DNA of 64,000 nt from NCBI RefSeq assembly GCF_050611725.1, contig NZ_JBODJB010000001.1, positions 496,001 to 560,000 of the forward strand. The letters run 5' to 3'. Below, piece by piece: positions 42,302-51,947 of the stretch. The stretch comes from Ferruginibacter sp050611725. GTDB lineage: Bacteria; Bacteroidota; Bacteroidia; Chitinophagales; Chitinophagaceae. Under the pieces are notes generated by a model. It ran no database searches, was not told the DNA's origin, and saw nothing but the letters and a program-made list of their open reading frames with translations. The translations under genes and the position numbers were made by a program. How positions within the stretch are numbered: the first letter of the stretch is position 1; every line of letters begins with the position of its first letter.

Positions 42302-43396
42302 TCACGTAGAAATAGTGTTTCTAAGCACCGCTAAATATTGTTTTTTTACAACATCAGTAGAGAATTTCTCCAAAACTGTTCTTCTGGCATTTTCGCCAAC
42401 CCGTTTTCTGGTATCGGGGTTATCTATTAAGTTAACCAATGCCGCAACCCATTCTTCATCTGTTGTTACTAAAAATCCGTTTTCATTATTTCTTATAAAT
42501 CGTTGTACGGTGCTTACGTCGGTTGAAATACAAGGCAATCCGAAAGACATATACTGAATAGCTTTCAATCCGCTTTTTCCCATTACCCAACTATCGGTTG
42601 GCAGCGGGTAAACTCCAATATCCATTTTTTGCAGATCTTCTACCTCTGTTTCGGCAGACCATTGTAGTACTTCGATATCCATTTCCGGGAAAGAATATTC
42701 AAAATTACCTATCACTAATAATTTAAAATCACGGATTTTTTTTAATTCAATAAAAACCGGTCTTAATAGATCGAGGTAGGGCCTTGTACTAAAAGTACCA
42801 GTCCAACCAATAGTTATTTTTCGATCATTAGAATAAGTATTATTGGGAACAAATCTTTCTGTATTGATGGAGGATGAAATGTAGGTACATTTTCTTTTTC
42901 TGTTCAGCTCCAAACAAAAATCATTCAAAGCAGGAGAGCTGGTAATTACATGATCTGATTTTCGAACAAGATAACTGGTCTTTGCAATACTCCTCAGCAA
43001 TTGTGCAATACCGCTGGTTTCTTTACTTGCACCTAAAAATCGATTATCTTCCAGATCAAAAATCATTTTTTTTGATAATACCCGATATATACGTTCAAAG
43101 AAAGAAGTGCCAATAGGCGTAACATACATATGAACATATATCAGATCGTACTTTCTTAATTTGAATATTTCAAAAGCTCTTTTGAATATTCCTTCAACCG
43201 TATATAAAATCTTAGAGAAATGATTGCCGCTTTTGTGAACAATATTCCACATGGGCATACGCATGTATGGCGAAATATCTATCTGATAGCCATTGGCCTG
43301 CCAGTCGCCGATGTACTGCTCGTATTTTAACCTTTGCCCGGCGGCTACCCCTACCGGATAAGGACATATAATAAGTATTCGCTTATTCTTTTCCAA
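42302..43396 (-). CDS. glycosyltransferase family 4-like protein
   Basis: 364 aa starting at a TTG (43396) directly after the stop of the upstream gene. It has the GT-B donor-site region GKSGLKAIQYMSFGLPCISTDVSTVQRFI and the linker KITIGWTGTFSTRPYLDLL. It strongly resembles the glycosyltransferase at 54460 in both features (GWTGSFSTLHYL; GKCGFKIIQFMSLGIPVVAS), so the two are probably paralogues. The acceptor and the sugar are unknown. Confidence 0.86.
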   Translation of the reverse strand: MEKNKRILIICPYPVGVAAGQRLKYEQYIGDWQANGYQIDISPYMRMPMWNIVHKSGNHFSKILYTVEGIFKRAFEIFKLRKYDLIYVHMYVTPIGTSFFERIYRVLSKKMIFDLEDNRFLGASKETSGIAQLLRSIAKTSYLVRKSDHVITSSPALNDFCLELNRKRKCTYISSSINTERFVPNNTYSNDRKITIGWTGTFSTRPYLDLLRPVFIELKKIRDFKLLVIGNFEYSFPEMDIEVLQWSAETEVEDLQKMDIGVYPLPTDSWVMGKSGLKAIQYMSFGLPCISTDVSTVQRFIRNNENGFLVTTDEEWVAALVNLIDNPDTRKRVGENARRTVLEKFSTDVVKKQYLAVLRNTIST

Positions 43397-44635
43397 TTAA
43401 GCTGATAGTAAAATTTTGTAAATAGAATTATATTTAGTTATACCTTTTGATAAGTCAAAGTAATCCAATGCTCCTTCTCTGATCTTATTATGGTCAAAGC
43501 TACGGTTTAAGTAGTTTAAAATTGCATTTTTGTACGCTTCGGTAGAAAAATCGTTAACAACAATACCCGAATCATACTTTTCTACAATTGAAGCCGTATC
43601 TCCCCGATCTAAATTTGTAATGGCCGGAATACCCATTGCCATAATTTCTCCTTGTTTTGTAAGACTGCTACTCATTTTACTATAAGTAGGTTTTATAAAA
43701 TAGATGGTCAATGTGCTTAATGACACATAAAGCGGCACTTCCTTTCTCAAAGCCTTACGCACTACTATTCTTTCTGCAGGAATATTTTTTTCTGCTGCCG
43801 CATCCCATATCTGTTTGTTATCATTTGCCGTAACAATTAAAAATTTGGCATCGGGTTTAAATTCCAGCAGTACTTTAAAAAAGTCAAGCATTTCACTCAA
43901 CATGTACCATAATCCAAGTCCACCAAGGTAAGATAACACAAATTCATTTTGTTGTATTCCCAGTGCATGTTGAAGTTGTTGCTTTTGTTGTGGATCGATC
44001 TTTGCCGGGTCAAAATGTGCTGCATCTGCACAGCAGGGTATTACAGCAATATCCAGCGGATCTTTTTCAATGTGCTTCCATTTGAACATCTCTTCTCTTG
44101 CAGCATAGGTAAGACAAATGGTATGATCTGCATTTTCTAGAAATTGCTTTTCTTTCTTTTTAAAATAGCGGTAAACAATTTTGTAAATGGGATTTTTAAA
44201 GTTCCATTGATTTCCATCCAGCCGTTCATCTATCCAAAACCCACGCATATCAAACAAAAATTTTACTCCGAATTTTTGTTTGAGTTTTAATCCTATTAAT
44301 GATGCCAGGTAACTTCTGCAATGTACCATTGCAAACTGCTTTTGGTTATGTAACTGAAAGGCTTTTTTAGAAAGTGCCCTGATATCCTTTATGGTAGAAA
44401 GCACCGGTGGTTTTTTGGTATAAAAAGCAGGTTGCCAATCTATATTATTCTGTTTGCATATTGTTTCAATCACTTCTTTATTTATTTTATATGCCTCGGG
44501 TTTTTCACAACTGAGCAATGTAAATTGATAGCCATGTTTTGATAACCCAGCTATATAAGGCAATACCTGGCTTTGTCCTAAAGGGTCAGTCATGCCATCG
44601 TAAGAAATGTATAATATCTGTTTTGTGTTACTCAT
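43397..44635 (-). CDS. glycosyltransferase family 4 protein
   Basis: 412 aa. N-terminal ILYISYDGMTDPLGQSQVLPYIAGLSKHGYQFTLLSCEKPEAY, a start shared by a Bacteroidota family of exopolysaccharide glycosyltransferases, then FDMRGFWIDERLDGNQWNF, LSYLGGLGLWYMLSEML and a donor region KQGEIMAMGIPAITNLDRGDTASIV. The start overlaps the stop of the upstream gene by four bases. Specificity unknown. Confidence 0.88.
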   Translation of the reverse strand: MSNTKQILYISYDGMTDPLGQSQVLPYIAGLSKHGYQFTLLSCEKPEAYKINKEVIETICKQNNIDWQPAFYTKKPPVLSTIKDIRALSKKAFQLHNQKQFAMVHCRSYLASLIGLKLKQKFGVKFLFDMRGFWIDERLDGNQWNFKNPIYKIVYRYFKKKEKQFLENADHTICLTYAAREEMFKWKHIEKDPLDIAVIPCCADAAHFDPAKIDPQQKQQLQHALGIQQNEFVLSYLGGLGLWYMLSEMLDFFKVLLEFKPDAKFLIVTANDNKQIWDAAAEKNIPAERIVVRKALRKEVPLYVSLSTLTIYFIKPTYSKMSSSLTKQGEIMAMGIPAITNLDRGDTASIVEKYDSGIVVNDFSTEAYKNAILNYLNRSFDHNKIREGALDYFDLSKGITKYNSIYKILLSA

Positions 44636-45717
44636 AGTTCCGAACTGTAATTTTTATACAATCGCACTAATGCATTTGTGGTATTTTGAACTGAAAATTT
44701 TTTTGCATAGTTAAATGCATTTGTTTTCATTTCCTCTAAATTTTTCGGGTCATATAGAATAGCATTGAGCTTATTTGTAAAATCTCCAACAGATCTTGAT
44801 TTAAAAAAAGTTGCATAACCGGTATACAGTTCTTTGAAAGCAGGGATGTCACTCAACAAAACAGGCACTCCGCAAGCCATTGCTTCTAATACAGATATTC
44901 CGAAAGACTCGTATCTACTTGATGATATAAACAAATCGTACAGAGGCATTAATTCGGCTATATCAGCGCCGGGTCCTTTCAAATGTACATTATGCACCCC
45001 TTCTTGTTTCAATTGAGATTGATAATTGATCGATGTACGATTAGCACCCCAAACATCCAATTCAACATTTTGTTGATGTTTAAATTTACTTTTGAAAGCA
45101 TCAAAGATCAGGTCAAAATTTTTTTCTACTCGAATATTGCCTACACAAATAATTTTGAAGACATTATTTTTTTTAGATGAGGCAAGCCTGGATTGAAAAA
45201 ATTTTTTATCGATGAAATTATGTACAGTGTGAATGTCTTCATTTACTCCGAATTTCTTTTTCAGCTCATCTAACACAGCATTACTAACACCGATAGATAC
45301 CTGATTTTTTTTATGGCTTAATAAATGTGCCAGATATGGAAGTGTTGGTATTGGCCCCCATTTATATTTTTGAAAAATAATAGAATGATAGGTTATAAAA
45401 ACAGGAATTGATTTAAGCCTTGCAAACTTTGTGATTATGATCGATTGAGTGAGATGAGCATGAACAATATCTATCTTATTATCCGCCACAACTTTCTTTA
45501 CATAATAAGCGGCTTTTACCATATCCAACTTTCCATTAACCGGATAGAAAATAATATTTACTGGAGCAGTAAGTTTGCGAAGAAGGCCGTCCGGTTTATT
45601 AAAATACAGCAAATAATTTTCGTAGCCCTTTAAATTATTTAGTGTACCAAGTAATATATGTTCCGCTCCTGCGCCTTCGCCAAAATTATCAATGATATGT
45701 AGTATCTTCTTCAACAC
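44632..45717 (-). CDS. glycosyltransferase family 4 protein
   Basis: 361 aa with a GTG start. N-terminal HIIDNFGEGAGAEHILLGTLNNL (glycine-rich acceptor side) and donor site LFISSSRYESFGISVLEAMACGVPVLLSDIPAFKEL, with the E-x7-E motif. Linker IICVGNIRVEKNFDLIFDAF. Part of a run of six tightly packed glycosyltransferase genes on the minus strand. Confidence 0.9.
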   Translation of the reverse strand: MLKKILHIIDNFGEGAGAEHILLGTLNNLKGYENYLLYFNKPDGLLRKLTAPVNIIFYPVNGKLDMVKAAYYVKKVVADNKIDIVHAHLTQSIIITKFARLKSIPVFITYHSIIFQKYKWGPIPTLPYLAHLLSHKKNQVSIGVSNAVLDELKKKFGVNEDIHTVHNFIDKKFFQSRLASSKKNNVFKIICVGNIRVEKNFDLIFDAFKSKFKHQQNVELDVWGANRTSINYQSQLKQEGVHNVHLKGPGADIAELMPLYDLFISSSRYESFGISVLEAMACGVPVLLSDIPAFKELYTGYATFFKSRSVGDFTNKLNAILYDPKNLEEMKTNAFNYAKKFSVQNTTNALVRLYKNYSSEL

Positions 45718-45720
45718 TTT

Positions 45721-46476
45721 TTACTTAGCTGAAAATTTTCGTATTATTAAATTTTTAGCTCGTTCAAAGATATTTAGTTTTTTATAGCGACGCAGTAAAA
45801 TATAATCATCTGTTAGTAAAGGAAATTCCTTTTGCATAAACAAATGTCTCTCCTGCCTGTTTGAGTCGATCGACACAGTACTCATTCCTCCGGGTTCTAT
45901 TATTGCAACATCGATATTTGCATGCTTATATGTTGCATTATATTTTGCCAGAAATAAGATTAATTTACAATGATCGGCAGTGACTTTATATGCAGTGTCA
46001 TAATACCCATACTTTTCAAACAGTAATTTCTTCAAAAATTGTGTTTGGTGGCACATTCCCATGTTTAGTATATAATAAAGGCTTAGTTCATCTTTATATT
46101 TGATCGGTCTATTATTATAAATAACATTGCCGTACACAAAATCATAGTCTCCCGTTGACATACAATCGGCAATCCCTTTCAAAACATTTGCGTCTGTAAA
46201 ACAATCTCCCGAGTTCAAAAAAAACAAATATTTCCCTTTTGCCTGTCCAATTCCTTTATTCATTGCATCATAAACACCGGCATCTTTTTCTGAAACCCAA
46301 TAAGCAATACGTGATTGATTTTGCTCAATTAACTCTTTACTCCCATCAGTAGAATGGCCGTCAATAATTATTAGTTCATAATCAAGAAATTGTTGACTAA
46401 AAATGCTGTTTATAGTCTTTAATAAACCCGCTTTATTGTTCAGGTTAATTGTGATTATGCTGATAAGATTTGCCAT
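45721..46476 (-). CDS. glycosyltransferase family 2 protein
   Basis: 251 aa, GT-A fold. SIITINLNNKAGLLKTINSIFSQQFLDYELIIIDGHSTDGSKELI, then AYWVSEKDAGVYDAMNKGIGQAKGKYLFFLNSGDCF, a form (WVSEKDAGVYDAMNKGI) typical of WcaA/WcaE-like colanic-acid-type glycosyltransferases. Short for the family but complete. Three bases separate it from the next gene. Confidence 0.9.
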   Translation of the reverse strand: MANLISIITINLNNKAGLLKTINSIFSQQFLDYELIIIDGHSTDGSKELIEQNQSRIAYWVSEKDAGVYDAMNKGIGQAKGKYLFFLNSGDCFTDANVLKGIADCMSTGDYDFVYGNVIYNNRPIKYKDELSLYYILNMGMCHQTQFLKKLLFEKYGYYDTAYKVTADHCKLILFLAKYNATYKHANIDVAIIEPGGMSTVSIDSNRQERHLFMQKEFPLLTDDYILLRRYKKLNIFERAKNLIIRKFSAK

Positions 46477-46493
46477 ATTTGTTTTGAATATAT

Positions 46494-47402
46494 TTATAAC
46501 ATCCCCAATACCATATTGATCTCAGAAGATGTATGCCCCTTGAATTGAAGCGGATAAAAAATTTTAAACCATACACCGTACTGATGCTTTTTTCCTGACA
46601 CGAAATAGATCCTTTCAAATGCTTTTGAAAAAAATCTTTTTTTCCTTTTTCTCAGCTTTTGATATAAAGATAATTTTTCAGGAATGTATTTTTCATAAAC
46701 AGTCGCTATTTCATCTAACTTTTTTTCTCCACCATTAGATGATTTGTGTTTTTCGTGAATTCTATAAAGTGATAAGCACAAATTAATGCTTTTAATTTCC
46801 ACTTTTTCCGATTGGGCCCTAAGGTACCATTCCCAATCGAATACAAAATGCAGTTTTTCATCAAGCGGACCAACTTTATTCCAAACTGCTTTTGTCCAAA
46901 AACTGGAGGGTTGTATGATATAGTCTATCAATGCCAGTTGAAGATTAACACATTTTGTCGGTACGCTACTACCCCATGATCTTAAAACCCCTGAATCTTG
47001 TTCATGAAAATGAATACAATTACCAACAAATAATTTATCTCCTTCATTCACTGCAACAGTAGCAATTGTATTTAACACATTCGGCATTAACATATCATCA
47101 CTATTGAGCCACATTAAAATATCTCCCGTTGCTTTTTTAAATCCTGCATTGATGGCAGCAGCTTGTCCCTCATCTTTTTCGCTTCGCCAATAATATAAAT
47201 GTTGCTGATATTTTTTTATGATCTCCACCGAATTGTCGGTGCTACCCCCATCCATTATAATATATTCTATATTCGGATAGTTTTGACCCAATACGGATAG
47301 TATGGTTGCTTCCAAATAGGCTCCTTGATTATAGCTAGGTGTAACAATAGATATTTTTGGGAAATTCACTCCTTGTTGAATATTTATAGAGGGCCGCTGC
47401 AT
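46494..47402 (-). CDS. glycosyltransferase family 2 protein
   Basis: 302 aa, GT-A fold. KISIVTPSYNQGAYLEATILSVLGQNYPNIEYIIMDGGSTDNSVEII, then YYWRSEKDEGQAAAINAGFKKATGDILMWLNSDDML, which supplies the DxD-like metal site (SDD). Its C-terminus is basic (KLRKRKKRFFSKAF). Related in fold to its neighbour at 45721 but of a different subgroup. Confidence 0.9.
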   Translation of the reverse strand: MQRPSINIQQGVNFPKISIVTPSYNQGAYLEATILSVLGQNYPNIEYIIMDGGSTDNSVEIIKKYQQHLYYWRSEKDEGQAAAINAGFKKATGDILMWLNSDDMLMPNVLNTIATVAVNEGDKLFVGNCIHFHEQDSGVLRSWGSSVPTKCVNLQLALIDYIIQPSSFWTKAVWNKVGPLDEKLHFVFDWEWYLRAQSEKVEIKSINLCLSLYRIHEKHKSSNGGEKKLDEIATVYEKYIPEKLSLYQKLRKRKKRFFSKAFERIYFVSGKKHQYGVWFKIFYPLQFKGHTSSEINMVLGML

Positions 47403-47480
47403 GATAAATATACCTTTTAGTATTTTCTTATTATTATCTGTTCACGGCTTTTCAAAAAGAGAATTGGTTTTAAAGAGAAA

Positions 47481-48593
47481 TCATTTGATTATTTTTTTAT
47501 ACAAATGATAATGTTCATCGGCGCATTTTTGCCAACTGAATTTTTTTAATTGTTCGTAGCCCTTTGTACGCATCTCTTGTTGTAAAGAAGGGCTTTCAAT
47601 TATTTTTTTTACTGTATTGTATATACTTTCTCTACTCGACGGATCTATGTACATTGCTGCATCGCCGCCAACTTCGGGCATTGAACTTGTATTGCTCAAC
47701 ACCACCGGGCAACCGCATGCAAAAGCTTCTAATGTTGGAATACCAAAACCCTCATACAATGAAGGGAATACAAAACAGATTGCATTTTGATACAGCCAGG
47801 CAAGTAATTTATCATCAAAATTCATTTGCAATACTCTGCTTTGAAGATCGAAAGACTCTATATTAGCTATTTCGGCTTCTGAAAATTTTTTCCCCCCGGC
47901 ACATATTATATGCAGATCCTTATCTTCTTTTAATAAAGATGATACCGATTGAAAAAACAACTCAAAATTTTTATAGCTCCTTCTGTTACCTACGAATAAA
48001 ATATATTTCTCAGGTATTTTTATTGACGGGCTGTACTCTTTGACGGGTTGCAATGAACTCGATAAATAGATCACTTCTATCTTATCGGGATCAGTCCCAT
48101 ATATTTCAATAATATCTTTTTTTGTACTTTCAGATATTGCAATGATCTTGTCTGCTCTTTCTACTAATATTTTTTTATTTGTAACAACCTCCAGGTTTGC
48201 TTTTGTATTATCTGTTACAACCAGCCTTTTCTCATGTATCATATCATAAATAGTAAGCAGGAAACGGGCTTTGCCTAAACTATTTAAATAATAAGTATCA
48301 AAATAAGTAGGGTGAAAAACATCTACACCTTTAGCTAATCTTTTTTTTATGACTACTCGGTTATAACGGGCCATAAGATGCTGTATTCTCCACCCACCTT
48401 TTATTTTTTTGAGAATGGGTTTTGTAGGGTTCATTTGCTTCTCGATCAAATGTTCGTTGTGAGAATACAGCAATGGCAGATCAATATCTGCAGGATATTT
48501 TTGTTTTAATGCACTTATTACCTCTATAAAATATCTTGAAATGCCGCCGTAATTCTGATAAATAAATGTTTGATGATCGAACAATACTTTCAT
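47481..48593 (-). CDS. glycosyltransferase family 4 (mannosyltransferase-like)
   Basis: 370 aa. The N-terminal start MKVLFDHQTFIYQNYGGISRYFIEVISAL is that of a WbaZ/MtfB-like family; donor site CFVFPSLYEGFGIPTLEAFACGCPVVLSNTSSMPEVGGDAAMYIDP with EGFGIPTLE. Linker YILFVGNRRSYKNFELFFQSV. By family resemblance a mannosyl- or rhamnosyltransferase. It directly follows (3-base gap) the GDP-sugar reductase-like gene. Confidence 0.9.
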   Translation of the reverse strand: MKVLFDHQTFIYQNYGGISRYFIEVISALKQKYPADIDLPLLYSHNEHLIEKQMNPTKPILKKIKGGWRIQHLMARYNRVVIKKRLAKGVDVFHPTYFDTYYLNSLGKARFLLTIYDMIHEKRLVVTDNTKANLEVVTNKKILVERADKIIAISESTKKDIIEIYGTDPDKIEVIYLSSSLQPVKEYSPSIKIPEKYILFVGNRRSYKNFELFFQSVSSLLKEDKDLHIICAGGKKFSEAEIANIESFDLQSRVLQMNFDDKLLAWLYQNAICFVFPSLYEGFGIPTLEAFACGCPVVLSNTSSMPEVGGDAAMYIDPSSRESIYNTVKKIIESPSLQQEMRTKGYEQLKKFSWQKCADEHYHLYKKIIK

Positions 48594-48596
48594 TGA

Positions 48597-49550
48597 TTAT
48601 TTCAATTTTTCAGCCCAGTGATCGAGCATCTTAGATAAACTTTCTTCGATTGCTATTTCGGGTTGCCAATTACACTCTTCCTTTATTTTTTTATTACTGC
48701 CGATAATGATCGGATTATCTGAAGGTCTTATCAGTTTTGCATTTATATTGTAGCCCGAATTCACACCAGCCAATTTCATCATGATCTCTATTAACTCTTT
48801 CAACGAATACCCTTTACCACTGCAAACATTATAAACCTCGCCTTTTTTCCCTTTTTCAAGGAGACAAATGTACGCTTTTACAACATCAGTAACATCCAGA
48901 AAATCTCTTACTATATCAACATTCCCTACTTCAATGGATGCTCTTTTACCAAGCTTTAGTTCTATTATTTGTTTTGCAAATGATGAAATAACAAAAGCTT
49001 CTCTTTGCCCAGATCCAATATGATTGAAAGAACGGGTCATAACAATATCTAATCCGTAACCATTGGCATAAACACTACTCAACATTTCCTGTGATACTCT
49101 TGCAACGGCATAGGGACTAACAGGATTAAGCGGAGATGATTCAGTCAAAGGCAGTGCATCTTGCGTTACTACTCCATACTCTTCCGATGAACCGATGGAC
49201 AATATTCTGCATTTTACATTAAGCAACCTTACAGCTTCTACTAAATGCAGAAATATATTTGTGTTGTTTTGAAAACTTTCGATGGGTTTTTGCCAACTGT
49301 AAGCCACACTACTGTCCGATGCAAGATGTATGATCGTATCCGGCTGTACAGATTCGATTATATCTCTAAGCAATAATGAGTTTTGCAGATCTGCATCAAA
49401 AAGCTTTATCTGTAAATTTTTGTATTCAGGGAAATCGATCCTGTTTCTTGTAATGCCATATATCTCATAAATGCCATCAAGTGATGACAAATACTTAAGC
49501 AAGTATTGGCTTACAAAACCCGAAACTCCTGTAACTAATATTTTTCTCAT
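48597..49550 (-). CDS. GDP-6-deoxymannose reductase-like (Rmd-like) SDR with two altered motifs
   Basis: 317 aa. It aligns with the GDP-4-keto-6-deoxymannose reductase/NAD epimerase group: TGVSGFVSQYLLKYL, HLASDSSVAYSWQKPIESFQNNTNIFLHLVEAV, SIGSSEEYG, SPYAVARVSQEML, TRSFNHIGSGQREAFVISSFAKQI, RDFLDVTDVVKAY and YNVCSGKGYSL. The third Gly of GxxGFxG is Ser (GVSGFVS), and the catalytic Y-x3-K reads Y-A-V-A-R. No gmd gene is present in the window to provide its GDP-sugar substrate. Confidence 0.82.
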   Translation of the reverse strand: MRKILVTGVSGFVSQYLLKYLSSLDGIYEIYGITRNRIDFPEYKNLQIKLFDADLQNSLLLRDIIESVQPDTIIHLASDSSVAYSWQKPIESFQNNTNIFLHLVEAVRLLNVKCRILSIGSSEEYGVVTQDALPLTESSPLNPVSPYAVARVSQEMLSSVYANGYGLDIVMTRSFNHIGSGQREAFVISSFAKQIIELKLGKRASIEVGNVDIVRDFLDVTDVVKAYICLLEKGKKGEVYNVCSGKGYSLKELIEIMMKLAGVNSGYNINAKLIRPSDNPIIIGSNKKIKEECNWQPEIAIEESLSKMLDHWAEKLK

Positions 49551-49601
49551 TTTATTATACCAATTTTATCAAGTATAGAATACCAATTTACAAAACCGGT
49601 A

Positions 49602-50483
49602 TTATTTCTTTATCCATTCTGTTTTATATGTATCAATTGCATTTTTTACTACTAAATAATTCTTTTTTGTGACTGCCAGTACATCAACATAATAAATCGT
49701 TCGTGTACACTCATTCTTCTTCATACTGTATATGTATGTATTGATATTTTTTAACGTTTCAAAGTCATGCTCTTCTGTTATCAAGTTACCGAAATTATCA
49801 AAAACATAAATATAGCAATACCCATGTTTGGCTAAGAATACATAAAGCTCATCAAACCCTTTATACTGAAAATTTTCAGCTATTTCATTTTCCCAATATA
49901 AAATTGGTTCTGATGCAGACAATATTTTTTGGGCGGATCGGATCACGTCAAAATCAAATCCGTCAGTATCTACCTTTAACAAAATAACATTCGCTATGTC
50001 TGTAATCAGATCATCTAAAGGCGTATGCGTATTAGCACCTTCAACTATTCTTACATGAGCAGTGCTGCCGTTTGTGTGTGTTAATTCTCCGGATATAGAT
50101 CCCGTTCCAACTAGCTTTTTTATAATCGCCGTTTTCTGTTGATCCTCAAAAGGTAGTTTTGATAGATTTTTTTCTAAAAAGGGCAGAAAAACCAAAGAAG
50201 GTTCAATACAGATTATACGATTTTTACACTTCTGTATCATTGCAATTGTTGTATCACCAACATTTGCCCCTACATCTATAATAGTTTTTTCCGGTTCAAA
50301 CTTAGAAACCAGAACGGGCAAAAACCTATCGTATAGTTTAAATTTTTTTTGGAAACCCGGCAAGGCAAAATTAGGTGGAATTTCAATTCGGTATTTTCCG
50401 ATTTTATACTTCGTGTTCTTTGAAGATATAAGCCTTTGATAAACATCAAAAATGATAGGCGGAATAAATTGTTTAAAATTCAT
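49602..50483 (-). CDS. FkbM family methyltransferase
   Basis: 293 aa. SAM-binding region KTIIDVGANVGDTTIAMIQKC, followed by RIICIEPSLVFLPFLEKNLSKL and VILLKVDTDGFDFDVIRSAQKIL, the FkbM pattern (IKVDxEGxE here KVDTDGFD). It probably O-methylates a sugar hydroxyl of the repeat unit. It is preceded by the flippase gene and followed by the Rmd-like gene. Confidence 0.88.
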   Translation of the reverse strand: MNFKQFIPPIIFDVYQRLISSKNTKYKIGKYRIEIPPNFALPGFQKKFKLYDRFLPVLVSKFEPEKTIIDVGANVGDTTIAMIQKCKNRIICIEPSLVFLPFLEKNLSKLPFEDQQKTAIIKKLVGTGSISGELTHTNGSTAHVRIVEGANTHTPLDDLITDIANVILLKVDTDGFDFDVIRSAQKILSASEPILYWENEIAENFQYKGFDELYVFLAKHGYCYIYVFDNFGNLITEEHDFETLKNINTYIYSMKKNECTRTIYYVDVLAVTKKNYLVVKNAIDTYKTEWIKK

Positions 50484-50529
50484 TTTTGCATGTGTTTTTA
50501 CCCGTTATTAAGATGTTATTGCCCTTAGC

Positions 50530-51906
50530 CTATGTTACCTTTAGTTTCTTCATTTCGTTATAGAACTGTAAGTAAGATACTATAGACCCTAAGAGCAGCG
50601 ATAAAATATTTGCTATCACAATTGATACCACGGTATGAATAACATGACTTAATAAAATTGCCAACGGTATATTTATTACTGCAGCCCAAATGGCCAATCC
50701 CATTTGCAAATTTAATTTACCCATTGCGTTTAGCGGCAATACAAAAATATTATTCCATACTGTTTGCAATGTATATACTCCAACAACAAATACAAATAAC
50801 ATGGTAGAGTTATAGGATTTTCCTAACCATATATGCATTATGAAATCAGAAAGTAAAGTCATTAATATTACTCCAAAAACGGCAACAACAAAGAGTTTTA
50901 ATAAACGTTTGATATTGTTCTCCATCCAGACAATATCATTTTTCTTATACGCATCGGTGTACATTGTCCACAAAGGGGTTGCAATAATTCCGAAGAATAA
51001 AGAGATCACCGAGAAGTATTTATAAACGAAGTTATACGACGCAACTTCTTCGGGAAGATAAAGTTGAGTAATCAGAATATTATCCGTAGAAAAAATAATT
51101 AAGACCGCAACCTGTATCACAAAAAATTTAAGTCCGATTGACATTACCTCTTTAAGATATGATCTATCGTACTGCTTAATACTTGGAGCAATTGTTTTAA
51201 ATCTACCCTTGAAAAAAATTATTGAGGCCGTGATATTTACAAATAAAGGTGCGATAGAAAGAATAATGCCTATAAATAAAAATGCATTATCAGGATGAAG
51301 ATATTTAATTAGCAAGGTTGACAACAATATCAATACCTGATTGTAAAGTGAGAGCATATTCCCTTTTCCGGAGAGATGATTCGCTGCTAAAATGGTTTGT
51401 ATCAAATTAGCAACAAAGTTTACAATGGCGCAGATAAAACAGCAATACACCAAAATTTGCAAATCTGTTTCTGAAATCGCCGTTGTATTGAGCACTTTAG
51501 TCCAAGGGATGAACGGAATGATGGCTGCAAATAAAATAATGACAAATAGAAAAAGGGTAGAAAGTGCTACATATGCAGTACTGACCAACTTTTTAGCCTT
51601 GATCAAATTCTCTTCAGCAAGCGTTTCTGTAAGTTTATTCCTAAGTCCGTTCCCTAATCCGAGATCAAAGTAGGCTAACCACCCGGCTATTGAAAAAAGT
51701 GTGAGCCAGACACCATATTCCGCCTTTGATAAAATACTTAGTGTAATGGGAATTTGTAAAAAACTGATAAAAATACTCAGCCCTTTAGATGCAAAGCCAA
51801 TACCAACATTTTTAAAAACACTTTTATCACGGTGATGTGTGTTTGCAAAAAACTTGTCAGAGATAATTCCTTTTGCTCTTGTAAATATATTTGTTGGTCC
51901 TGACAT
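50530..51906 (-). CDS. Wzx-type polysaccharide flippase (MOP/PST family)
   Basis: 458 aa, about twelve to fourteen hydrophobic helices. N-terminal NVGIGFASKGLSIFISFLQIPITLSILSKAEYGVWLTLFSIAGWLAYFDLGLGNGLRNKLTE is the classic start of a Bacteroidota oligosaccharide flippase. It would move lipid-linked repeat units across the inner membrane. It lies between rmlA and the FkbM gene. A second, shorter flippase-like protein is encoded at 58001. Confidence 0.92.
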   Translation of the reverse strand: MSGPTNIFTRAKGIISDKFFANTHHRDKSVFKNVGIGFASKGLSIFISFLQIPITLSILSKAEYGVWLTLFSIAGWLAYFDLGLGNGLRNKLTETLAEENLIKAKKLVSTAYVALSTLFLFVIILFAAIIPFIPWTKVLNTTAISETDLQILVYCCFICAIVNFVANLIQTILAANHLSGKGNMLSLYNQVLILLSTLLIKYLHPDNAFLFIGIILSIAPLFVNITASIIFFKGRFKTIAPSIKQYDRSYLKEVMSIGLKFFVIQVAVLIIFSTDNILITQLYLPEEVASYNFVYKYFSVISLFFGIIATPLWTMYTDAYKKNDIVWMENNIKRLLKLFVVAVFGVILMTLLSDFIMHIWLGKSYNSTMLFVFVVGVYTLQTVWNNIFVLPLNAMGKLNLQMGLAIWAAVINIPLAILLSHVIHTVVSIVIANILSLLLGSIVSYLQFYNEMKKLKVT

Positions 51907-51947
51907 TAAATTGATATGATTCTTAAGACCGGTATTAATTAAAAGTA

